Source: Hydrogenophaga taeniospiralis (lineage in GTDB: Bacteria; Pseudomonadota; Gammaproteobacteria; Burkholderiales; Burkholderiaceae_C). Taken from it: a stretch of DNA of 64,000 bases. The position numbers were made by a program, and so were the translations under genes. Numbering within the stretch: the stretch's first letter is position 1; every line of letters starts with the position of its first letter. Shown here piece by piece: positions 36,269-43,451 of this stretch. Below the pieces are notes generated by a model. The model made no database searches. It had not been told where the DNA came from and worked only from the letters and a program-made list of their open reading frames with translations. The stretch spans positions 2,828,501 to 2,892,500 of the forward strand of contig NZ_JAHBAG010000001.1 of NCBI RefSeq assembly GCF_020510445.1, in the 5' to 3' direction.

Positions 36269-37165
36269 ATGCTGACCGACACCGCTGCACCCAAACACGG
36301 TCTGGCCGCCGGTGACGCCGGCCGCCCCGAGAACGCCGACTGGACCATCTCGCAAGGCTGGGAGCACTACACCCCCGCCGACCACGCCACCTGGAAGACC
36401 CTGTACGAGCGCCAGACCCAGCTGCTGCCCGGGCGTGCCTGCGACGAGTTCGTGCAGGGCATGCGCGACCTGCCCATCGGCGCCGACGAGATCCCCGACT
36501 TCCGCCATCTGAGCGAGGTGCTGATGCCGCGCACCGGCTGGCAGGTGGTGGCCGTGCCCGGCCTGGTGCCCGACGACGTGTTCTTTGACCACCTGGCCAA
36601 CCGCCGCTTCCCCGCGGGCAACTTCATCCGCAAGCCGCACGAGCTGGACTACCTGGAAGAGCCCGACGTGTTTCACGACGTGTTCGGCCACGTGCCCATG
36701 CTCATGAACCCGGCCATCGCCGACTTCATCCAGGCCTACGGCCAGGGCGGCCTGCGTGCGCAGAAGCTGGGCAACCTGAGCCAGCTCGCGCGGGTGTACT
36801 GGTACACGGTGGAATTCGGCCTGCTGCAGCAGGGCGACGGCCTGCGCCTCTACGGCTCGGGCATCGCCTCGTCGTACACCGAGTCGCAGTTCTGCCTGGA
36901 CAGCCCCTCGCCCAATCGCATCCGCTTCGACCTGGAGCGCGTGATGCGCACCAACTACCGCATCGACGATTTCCAGGAAACCTATTTCGTGATCCGCGAT
37001 CTGGACGAACTGCTCGAATTCACCCGCATCGACTTCGCGCCGCTGTACGAAAGCGCCACGCGAGCCCCGGAGCTGCAACCCGGCGACGTGCTGCCCACCG
37101 ACCAGGTGTTCAGCCGCGGCGACGGCAGCTACCACCGCGCCAGAAAACAAGGAACCGCTGTATGA
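36269..37165 (+). CDS. phhA: Phenylalanine 4-monooxygenase
   Basis: A 298-residue, single-domain bacterial phenylalanine hydroxylase converting phenylalanine to tyrosine with tetrahydropterin, O2 and iron. The iron ligands H136 and H141 (FHDVFGH) and E182 (YTVEFG) are conserved; the pterin-binding and substrate regions are intact. It follows phhB by one base and overlaps the next SDR gene by four, forming one operon. Confidence 0.96.
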   Translation: MLTDTAAPKHGLAAGDAGRPENADWTISQGWEHYTPADHATWKTLYERQTQLLPGRACDEFVQGMRDLPIGADEIPDFRHLSEVLMPRTGWQVVAVPGLVPDDVFFDHLANRRFPAGNFIRKPHELDYLEEPDVFHDVFGHVPMLMNPAIADFIQAYGQGGLRAQKLGNLSQLARVYWYTVEFGLLQQGDGLRLYGSGIASSYTESQFCLDSPSPNRIRFDLERVMRTNYRIDDFQETYFVIRDLDELLEFTRIDFAPLYESATRAPELQPGDVLPTDQVFSRGDGSYHRARKQGTAV

Positions 37166-37872
37166 ATATGAACAAAGCCCCCCAGAGCGTGATCGTCACC
37201 GGCGCGGCCGGCAACCTCGGGCAGGCCGTGGCCCACGCCTTCGGGGTGCGGGGCTACCGGCTGGCCTTGTTCGACCTGAACGCCGAGGCCCTGCGCAGCG
37301 TCTACGGGCCCGACAGCGCCGACCAGCTGTGCGTGCCGCTCAACCTGCTGGACAAGCTCCAGGTGGAGGCGGCGGTGCAGCAGGTGGCCGGGCAATTCGG
37401 CGGCGTGGACGTGTTGTGCCACCTCGCCGGCGGCTTCCGCATGGGCGAAGCGGTGCACGCCACCAGCGCCCAGACGCTGGACTTCCTGCTCGACATCAAC
37501 CTGCGCGCGCTGCTGCCCATCAGCGCGGCCGTGGTGCCGCGCATGGTGGCCGCGGGCGGCGGGCGCATCGTCACCGTGGGCGCCATGGGCGCGCAGCGCG
37601 GCGGCGCACAGATGGGGGCCTACGCGGCGTCCAAGAGCGCGCTGATGCGCATGACCGAGTCCATGTCGGCCGAGCTCAAGGGCAAGGGCATCAACGTCAA
37701 CTGCGTGCTGCCTTCCATCATCGACACCCCGGAAAACCGCGCAGCCATGCCCGCGGCCGACCCCACGCAGTGGGTGACGCCGCAGGCGCTGGCCGACGTG
37801 ATGGTGTTCCTGGCCTCCGACGCCGCGCGCGCCGTGCACGGCGCGTCGATTCCGGTCACCGGGCTGGTCTGA
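37162..37872 (+). CDS. SDR family oxidoreductase, candidate dihydropteridine reductase
   Basis: A 236-residue short-chain dehydrogenase with a TGAAGNLG cofactor motif (about 13-20) and YAASK catalytic motif. Near the C-terminus DTPENRAAMPAADPTQW resembles DTPMNRKSMPEADFSSW of mammalian quinonoid dihydropteridine reductase, as does VDVLCHLAGG. With a 4-base overlap on phhA this suggests it recycles the pterin cofactor, although other SDR proteins have similar motifs and no phh-linked function has been shown for it. Confidence 0.75.
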   Translation: MNMNKAPQSVIVTGAAGNLGQAVAHAFGVRGYRLALFDLNAEALRSVYGPDSADQLCVPLNLLDKLQVEAAVQQVAGQFGGVDVLCHLAGGFRMGEAVHATSAQTLDFLLDINLRALLPISAAVVPRMVAAGGGRIVTVGAMGAQRGGAQMGAYAASKSALMRMTESMSAELKGKGINVNCVLPSIIDTPENRAAMPAADPTQWVTPQALADVMVFLASDAARAVHGASIPVTGLV

Positions 37873-37877
37873 TCCGC

Positions 37878-38285
37878 TCAGTTCGCCGGGTAGGCGGAGT
37901 ACTGGTCGGCCACCGCCCACCACTGCCCGCCTTCTTTCACGAAAAAGAACATGTCGCGCCCGCCCATCTGAACCGTCTGGCCGTTCATGTCGAAGGACAT
38001 GTCGAAGTCGTACGCGACGACGGCCGAGTCGCCATACACGTGGATGACGGGGTCGATCTCCGTCCAGTGGTGGATGCGGGTGGACGTGGCGAAGCCCTTC
38101 CAGCCCGCCACGCAGGCCGCGCCGCCGTTGATGCGCTCGCGCTCGGTGGCCGTGATGGCGACCATGTTGCGGTGGAAATAGCGCGCGAGGTCATCCGGGT
38201 CGCCCTGGGTCCAGGCGTCGTTGAGGGCGCGCAGCGTGGCCCAGATCTCCTGTTGTACGGGGTCGTTGAATGGGGGCACGGGCAT
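37878..38285 (-). CDS. SnoaL/NTF2-like protein
   Basis: A 135-residue protein of the nuclear-transport-factor-2 fold (DUF4440/SnoaL group), with the typical LNDAWTQGDPDDLARYFHRN start and QWWAVADQYS end. The family includes small-molecule isomerases and ligand sensors. It follows the ECF sigma gene by 25 bases on the same strand, and its stop nearly meets the SDR stop from the other side. The ATG at 38285 begins MPVPPFNDPVQQEI. Confidence 0.75.
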   Translation of the reverse strand: MPVPPFNDPVQQEIWATLRALNDAWTQGDPDDLARYFHRNMVAITATERERINGGAACVAGWKGFATSTRIHHWTEIDPVIHVYGDSAVVAYDFDMSFDMNGQTVQMGGRDMFFFVKEGGQWWAVADQYSAYPAN

Positions 38286-38310
38286 GGTGCGGTTCCTTGT
38301 GAGTGGTCGG

Positions 38311-39222
38311 TCAGTTGATGTGAAGCAGCGATTGAAAGCCGTCGCTCGCCAGTGTCTGGCGCAAGCCCGCGACCAGATCGGGCGCCTCGACGAACGGGTG
38401 ATCGCGGTACAGGGCGGTGTTGGTGTCGCCCACCAGGCGGTCAAACGCGTTGCGGCCCTGGATGGAAATGTCTTTGATGCGGATGTAGTGCGTTCTGGCG
38501 AACACCAGCTGCTTCGGGTCCACCACGCCGTCGCGCACGAAGGCCCGGGTCTTGCGCGCGCAGCGGCAGGGGTTGCGCGGATTCACCAGGCCGCAGCGGT
38601 CTTGCATGAAAGCGCTCAAGTCCTTGCGCGCACGGGACAGCAACTGGCGAAAGTTGTCTTTGCTGATGTCCAGCACCTGGCTGCCCACGGTGTCGTTCAC
38701 CTCGAACACCTCGCCCAGCACGAACACCAGACGCTGTTGGCGGTCCAGGCACAACAGCATGCCCATCATGCAACTGAGCTTGGCTTCTTCCACCAGCAAA
38801 TGCCGCTCGGGGGCGGAACCATGCTCGGCGCCCAGGTCTTCGTCCGAGGCATGCGCCAGGTAGTCGGCATAACAGTCAAAACCCTGTACCGCAATCTCCG
38901 GGCGGCTGCGCTTGCGGTCCAGAAGGAGATTGAAGGCGATGCGGTACGCCCAGGTGCTGAAGGCGCTGTCGCCCCGAAAAGTGGACAGGTGGGTGACGAT
39001 CTTCAGCAAGCTCTCTTGCGTGGCTTCTTCGGCGTCTTGTGGTTGCTGGAGCATGCGCAGCGCCACGTTGTACAGCCAGGCCTGGTGGCGGCGCAGCAAG
39101 GTGTCCAGCGACGCAACGTCACCGGTCAGCGCGAGTTCCACCAGACGCTCGTCGGTGGTGTGCGTGGCGCTGCTGGCGTTGTCCTGGGGAAGGGGTTGGG
39201 CCGATGGTGTTTCGTGTTCCAT
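38311..39222 (-). CDS. ECF-type RNA polymerase sigma factor with C-terminal extension
   Basis: A 303-residue sigma factor. Region 2 (about 40-110, DAEEATQESLLKIVTHLSTFRGDSAFSTWAYRIAFN) and region 4 (about 145-205) are clear. An unusual C-terminal extension of about 100 residues follows, with a cysteine cluster CGLVNPRNPCRC (about 211-222). No anti-sigma gene is adjacent; the SnoaL-like gene is the only operon partner. A candidate self-recognised promoter lies immediately upstream. The signal sensed is unknown. Confidence 0.9.
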   Translation of the reverse strand: MEHETPSAQPLPQDNASSATHTTDERLVELALTGDVASLDTLLRRHQAWLYNVALRMLQQPQDAEEATQESLLKIVTHLSTFRGDSAFSTWAYRIAFNLLLDRKRSRPEIAVQGFDCYADYLAHASDEDLGAEHGSAPERHLLVEEAKLSCMMGMLLCLDRQQRLVFVLGEVFEVNDTVGSQVLDISKDNFRQLLSRARKDLSAFMQDRCGLVNPRNPCRCARKTRAFVRDGVVDPKQLVFARTHYIRIKDISIQGRNAFDRLVGDTNTALYRDHPFVEAPDLVAGLRQTLASDGFQSLLHIN

Positions 39223-39231
39223 GCCTGATTA

Positions 39232-39258
39232 GACGGGATGGCCGACCCCACCGTGACA
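39232..39258 (-). promoter_or_regulatory. Candidate ECF promoter for the sigma gene
   Basis: Read leftward, TGTCACG, 16 bases, CGTC. This spacing and sequence match the promoter motif reported for ECF41 sigma factors (TGTCACA-N16-CGTC). It lies 9 bases before the sigma ATG, so the message would be nearly leaderless. This gene is not a clear ECF41 member. Confidence 0.5.
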
Positions 39259-39283
39259 GTTCCCCGAGGAAATCGAAACACTT

Positions 39284-40810
39284 TCAAACCGCGGTGCGAC
39301 CTTCGGCACGACCCTCGGTAGATAAGGCGGCTGAGCCGCCGAACAGCGGCGGATGCGTCACCAGGCTTTTCAGCGCCGGTGTGGGCTGGGCCAGCACCGC
39401 TTCGGCCGGGCGGGGCCGGCACAGTTCGGGCTGCGTGGCGAAGGCGGCTTCGATGGCGCTGGCCATGGCCAGCAGGCGGTCGTCGGCGTGCAGCGGGGCG
39501 ATGAGCTGCAGGCCGAAGGGCATGCCGTGTTCGTCCACGCCGCAGGGCAGCGAGAGCGCTGGGTTGGTGGCCAGCGTGACGAGGTAGGTCAGGCCCAGCC
39601 ACTCGTAGTAGTTGCGCATGGCCTGGCCGTCGATGCGCTCGGCGTACAGCTCGCTCCAGGGGAAGGGTGAGACGGGCGTGACCGGCGCCACGATCAGGTC
39701 CACGTGTTCAAACGCGCGTTCAAAGCGCCGTGCGATGCGCGTCTGCTCCAGGTGCGCCCAGGCGCGGTCGCCCAGCGTGATGGCGTGGGCCATCTCCACG
39801 TTGGCGCGCACGTTGGGGCCGAGCGATGCCGGGTCGTTCCGGTAGGTGTCGGCGAAGGCCGCCACGAAGCTTTCGGCGCGCATGACGTCAAAACACCGGT
39901 GGCCGTCGGGCAGGTTCAATTCCACGGGTTCGCAGGAGCGGACGTGGCGCGCCAGCGCAGCCACCCGCTGGCGGAACGTGCGGCGGATGCCGGGCTCCAC
40001 CGCGCAGGCGCCGAAGTCTTCCACCGTGCCGATGCGCAGGCCGGCCAAGTCCGCGGCCAGCAGTGGCCAGCCCTGGCAGACACCGGACACGCTGAGCGGG
40101 TCCATGGGGTGGCGGCCCACGCTGGCCGAGAGCATGAGCGCGGTGTCGGCCACCGTGCGCCCCATGGGGCCAAGCACCGAGATGACTGACCAGCCCAGCG
40201 GGCGCGCGTCGTTGGCCACCACGCCGGGCGAGGGCCGCAGGCCGACCACGCCGCACAGCGCGGCCGGGATGCGCAGCGAGCCACCGGTGTCGGAGCCGGT
40301 GCACAGGGGCAGCATGTCGGTGGCCAGGGCGGCGGCCGATCCGCCCGACGAACCGCCGGCGTTGAGCAGCGGGTTGAAGGGGTTGCCGGTGGCGCCCCAC
40401 ACCGGGTTGCGCGTGTTGGCGCCGGCGCCCATGTCGGGCACGTTGGTCTTGGCGGTGACGATGGCGCCCGCCGCGCGCAGCCGCGCCACCAGCGCGTTGT
40501 CGTGCTGCGGCACGTGGCCGCGCCGCCCCACGTTGCCGCTGGTGGTGAGCAGGCCGGCGGTGTCCTGCAGGTCTTTCACACCCAGCGGCAGGCCGTGCAG
40601 CGCGCCCAGCGGCTCGCCGCGCAACACCTGCGCCTCGGCCACGCGGGCGGCGGCGCGGGCGCGCTCGTAGTCGGTGGCGCAGATCGCGTTCACCGCCGGG
40701 TTCACCGCTTCGATGCGCGCGATGCAGGCTTCGAGCAGCTCGACCGGTGAAATCTCCTTGCTGCCGATGCGCCGGCGCAGCTCGACCGCGCTCAGTTGAA
40801 CGAGGGACAT
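39284..40810 (-). CDS. Amidase
   Basis: A 508-residue amidase-signature hydrolase. The Ser-cisSer-Lys triad is visible: K79 in LGVKDLQDT, the GGSSGG serines (about 154-155) and S178 in GSDTGGSLR. It hydrolyses an amide, substrate unknown. It lies four bases after the Bug binding-protein gene in a TetR-led operon, so the two probably handle one substrate. Confidence 0.92.
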   Translation of the reverse strand: MSLVQLSAVELRRRIGSKEISPVELLEACIARIEAVNPAVNAICATDYERARAAARVAEAQVLRGEPLGALHGLPLGVKDLQDTAGLLTTSGNVGRRGHVPQHDNALVARLRAAGAIVTAKTNVPDMGAGANTRNPVWGATGNPFNPLLNAGGSSGGSAAALATDMLPLCTGSDTGGSLRIPAALCGVVGLRPSPGVVANDARPLGWSVISVLGPMGRTVADTALMLSASVGRHPMDPLSVSGVCQGWPLLAADLAGLRIGTVEDFGACAVEPGIRRTFRQRVAALARHVRSCEPVELNLPDGHRCFDVMRAESFVAAFADTYRNDPASLGPNVRANVEMAHAITLGDRAWAHLEQTRIARRFERAFEHVDLIVAPVTPVSPFPWSELYAERIDGQAMRNYYEWLGLTYLVTLATNPALSLPCGVDEHGMPFGLQLIAPLHADDRLLAMASAIEAAFATQPELCRPRPAEAVLAQPTPALKSLVTHPPLFGGSAALSTEGRAEGRTAV

Positions 40811-40814
40811 GCGT

Positions 40815-41792
40815 TCACTCCAGCGGAATATTGGCCTTGTGCACGTAGGCGCGCAGCAACGGCAGTTCGCGCGCCACGCGCGCGTCGTAGGCGCTGCCCG
40901 GCTCGTAGGCCACCTCCACGCCGATCTTCTCCAGCTCGGCGCGGGTGGCCGGATCTTTCACCGTGTCGGCCAGCGCCTTGCCCAGGGCCGCGCGCACCGG
41001 CTCGGGCAGGCCACGCGGCGCCACGATGGCGATCCACGGCACCATCTCGTAGTCGGGGAAACCAGCCTCGGCGATGGTGGGCACGGTGGGCATCTGCGGC
41101 GAGCGCTTCTTGGACGTGACCGCCAGCGCCTTCACCTTGCCCGCGGCCATCTGCGGCATGGCGGCCACGTTGGTGTCGAAGCTCAGGGGAATCTGGCCGC
41201 CGATCAGGTCCGTCATGGCCGGGGCGCTGCCCTTGTAGGCGATGTGCACCAGGTTGGCCCCGGCCATCACCTTGAGCATCTCGCCGGCCAGGTGGGCGGT
41301 GGTGCCGTTGCCGAAAGAGCCGAAGTTCATCCCGCTGGGCTCGCGTTTGGCCAGGGCGAGCAGCTCGGGCAGGTTGCTGGCCGCCACCTTGGGGTTGGCC
41401 AGCAGCACCAGTGGCGAGCTGCCGATGGTGCCGATGGACTCGAAGCCCTTCTGCGGGTCGTAGGGCAGCTGGCGCTTGATGGCCGCGTTCACCGTGAACG
41501 TGGTGTTCGACGAGATCAGCAGCGTGTAGCCGTCGGCCGGCGCCTTGGCCACCAGGGTGGCGCCGATGGCGGTGCCCGCGCCCGGGCGGTTTTCCACGAT
41601 CACGTTTTGCCCCAGGCGCTTGCCCAGCGGCTCCATGAGCTTGCGGGCGATGGTGTCGGTGGCGCCGCCGGGCGGGTAGGGCACCACCAGGGTGATGATC
41701 TTTTCGGGGTAGGCGGCGTGCGCCAGCAGCGGCAGGGCCAGCAGGCCGGCGGCCAGGCGCGCGGTGCGCCGTGTGAACGTGATCAGCTTCAT
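40815..41792 (-). CDS. Bug-family (TTT) periplasmic solute-binding protein
   Basis: A 325-residue tripartite-tricarboxylate-transporter substrate-binding protein. A signal peptide covers about 1-26 (ending AHA), then mature YPEKIITLVVPYPPGGATD. The family is greatly expanded in Comamonadaceae; no TctA/TctB membrane genes are nearby, so it may feed a transporter elsewhere or act as a sensor. Its start overlaps the TetR stop by four bases. Confidence 0.9.
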   Translation of the reverse strand: MKLITFTRRTARLAAGLLALPLLAHAAYPEKIITLVVPYPPGGATDTIARKLMEPLGKRLGQNVIVENRPGAGTAIGATLVAKAPADGYTLLISSNTTFTVNAAIKRQLPYDPQKGFESIGTIGSSPLVLLANPKVAASNLPELLALAKREPSGMNFGSFGNGTTAHLAGEMLKVMAGANLVHIAYKGSAPAMTDLIGGQIPLSFDTNVAAMPQMAAGKVKALAVTSKKRSPQMPTVPTIAEAGFPDYEMVPWIAIVAPRGLPEPVRAALGKALADTVKDPATRAELEKIGVEVAYEPGSAYDARVARELPLLRAYVHKANIPLE

Positions 41793-42451
41793 GGGGCTTT
41801 CCTTCGCGGGGTGGGTGGTGGGGCCAGGCTCTCGCAACGCTGCACCAGCAGGGCGGCCAGTTGGTCCAGCTGGGCCGCCATGGCCGCATCGGCCGGGCCG
41901 AACAGGCGCACCAGGCCCATGCCGCGCAGGGTGGACATCACGAGATCGATCAGGGCCGGGGTGTCGGGCGAGGCCGACAGCTCGGGAAACACGGTCAGGA
42001 AGCGCTGGCGCAGCTGGTCCTGCTGCGTCTGGCGCAGGCCGGCGACGTAGTGCGTGATCTCGGGGTCGGCGCCGCAGCCCATGTAGACCTGCCACGCCAC
42101 CAGAAAACGCTCGGGCTCGTAGATGCGCTGCCACAGCAGTTGCAGCGTCTGGCGGGCGCGCTCGGCCAGGGGCAGGTCGGCCGCGGGCCACCCGGGCGCG
42201 TTGTAGTCGCTGGCCGCCACCAGCTCGTCCACCACCCGCATCATCAGCACCGCCTTGGTCCCGAAGTGGTGCTGGAAAGCGCCCGGCGTGAGGCCGGCGG
42301 CCTTGGCCACTTCAAACACCGAAGCGCCCTGGTAACCCTTGTCGCGCACCACCTGGATCGCCGCCCGTATCAGTTGCGCGCGCGTGGCTTCGCTGCGCTC
42401 AGCGTGGCGGCTGGCGCCGGATGGCCGGGTGGGGGAGGGCTGAATGTCCAT
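41789..42451 (-). CDS. TetR-family regulator of the amidase operon
   Basis: A 220-residue TetR repressor; N-terminal helix-turn-helix VFEVAKAAGLTPGAFQHHFGTKAVLM (about 46-71). The ATG at 42451 is chosen because an upstream ATG (42469) lies inside the operator palindrome at 42461-42488, which the protein probably binds to control its own operon (TetR, Bug, amidase, overlapping or four bases apart). Confidence 0.88.
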   Translation of the reverse strand: MDIQPSPTRPSGASRHAERSEATRAQLIRAAIQVVRDKGYQGASVFEVAKAAGLTPGAFQHHFGTKAVLMMRVVDELVAASDYNAPGWPAADLPLAERARQTLQLLWQRIYEPERFLVAWQVYMGCGADPEITHYVAGLRQTQQDQLRQRFLTVFPELSASPDTPALIDLVMSTLRGMGLVRLFGPADAAMAAQLDQLAALLVQRCESLAPPPTPRRKAP

Positions 42452-42460
42452 GTCTTCAAG

Positions 42461-42488
42461 AATATGCATTACAGGTGTAATGCGTATT
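42461..42488. promoter_or_regulatory. Operator palindrome of the amidase-operon TetR
   Basis: The inner arms GCATTACA and TGTAATGC around a GG centre pair perfectly; extended to 13-base arms, only one position mismatches. It sits immediately upstream of the chosen TetR start. Confidence 0.75.
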
Positions 42489-42539
42489 GGGGTTTCCCCG
42501 CCGTGGTCGGCATGAAAACCCCAAGGCGATTGCGGGTAG

Positions 42540-42563
42540 TAAATATGATGATCATCATATTTA
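42540..42563. promoter_or_regulatory. Perfect 24-base palindrome upstream of second TetR gene
   Basis: The half-site TAAATATGATGA is repeated perfectly inverted, ending 16 bases before the rightward TetR start. A related palindrome occurs after this gene at 43230, so a common regulator is likely. Confidence 0.8.
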
Positions 42564-42579
42564 TGGCTAAAATGCCGCC

Positions 42580-43173
42580 ATGACAACCGCACCCAGCCGC
42601 AAGGCCCTGACCCACGAACGCATCGTCGACACCGCGGCGCGGGCGATCCGGCGTGCCGGCTTCGCCGGGGTTGGCGTGGCCGACATCATGAAAGAGGCGG
42701 GCCTGACCCATGGCGGGTTCTACGCCCACTTTGCCTCCCGCGATGCGTTGCTCGTCGAGGCCCTGGCCCATGCCGGGCAGCAAGGCGTGGACCGCCTGGG
42801 CCAGGGCAACGCCTTGCGCGCGGCGCGCGGCGCCAGCCCGTTCCGCGCGCTCATTGAAAGCTACCTCTCGGACCGCCACCTGAGCGGCACCGAAAACGGC
42901 TGTGCGGTCGCGGCGCTGGTTTCGGAGATGCCGCGCCAGTCGGCCGAGGTGCGCGCCGCGGCCGTGCAGCGTGTGCGCAGCCTGGTCGCGCTGGTCGCGC
43001 AAACCCTGCCCGCCGACGCCGCGCCCGACAGCGCCGCTGCCATCGCCAGCCAGATGGTGGGCGCCCTGCAGCTCGCGCGGGCCCTGGGCGACAACGCCGA
43101 AGGCCAGGCCCTGCTGGCCGCCAACCGCAGCGCCCTGCTGGCGCGTTACGACGCCCCCCCACCGGCGGCCTGA
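42580..43173 (+). CDS. TetR-family transcriptional regulator
   Basis: A 197-residue TetR regulator with helix-turn-helix VADIMKEAGLTHGGFYAHFASRDALL (about 33-58). It is divergent from the amidase-operon TetR and followed by a deleted SDR remnant and a MATE exporter. Palindromes flanking the gene (before 42580 and at 43230) share ATGAxGATCxTCAT, so it is likely to repress itself and the downstream genes. Confidence 0.9.
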   Translation: MTTAPSRKALTHERIVDTAARAIRRAGFAGVGVADIMKEAGLTHGGFYAHFASRDALLVEALAHAGQQGVDRLGQGNALRAARGASPFRALIESYLSDRHLSGTENGCAVAALVSEMPRQSAEVRAAAVQRVRSLVALVAQTLPADAAPDSAAAIASQMVGALQLARALGDNAEGQALLAANRSALLARYDAPPPAA

Positions 43174-43229
43174 AGCATGCCCGTCCATCACGTGCCCACC
43201 AGGGCATTTCTTTCGGTTCGGATTTGAAT

Positions 43230-43243
43230 ATGACGATCGTCAT
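43230..43243. promoter_or_regulatory. Palindromic operator upstream of the SDR remnant
   Basis: ATGACGATCGTCAT, a perfect 14-base palindrome differing at two symmetric positions from the centre of the 42540 site. It lies 55 bases before the SDR remnant start and would have controlled that gene and now perhaps the MATE exporter. Confidence 0.7.
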
Positions 43244-43297
43244 GAGTCCATCGATGAACCGTCTTGCTTTTTTCGCCCACCCAGGAGCCGACACACC

Positions 43298-43390
43298 ATG
43301 AAACCTCACAACGCCACCGTCCTGATCACCGGCGCCAGCCGCGGCCTGCCGGCCGAGCCGGGCACCTACCTGCGGGGCACGAAAGCATGA
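43298..43390 (+). pseudogene. SDR gene remnant with large internal deletion
   Basis: A 30-codon frame starts with MKPHNATVLITGASRGL, an unmistakable short-chain dehydrogenase N-terminus, then runs directly into PAEPGTYLRGTKA, which resembles the C-terminal end (LSAEPGxYL) of the same SDR group. The central 200 or so residues are missing but the frame is kept, as after an in-frame deletion. It follows the TetR gene and its operator, the place where such regulators usually have an SDR target. Confidence 0.75.
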
Positions 43391-43451
43391 GCGCCGCGCC
43401 GGGCCGTTCCCAAGCCAGCTCGCACCGCAGTGCACCGCACGGAGGTACTCC

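Noticed and set aside
38311..39222. Classification of the sigma factor as ECF41
   Set aside because: The promoter motif fits, but the C-terminal extension does not look like the SnoaL domain of ECF41; left as unassigned ECF.
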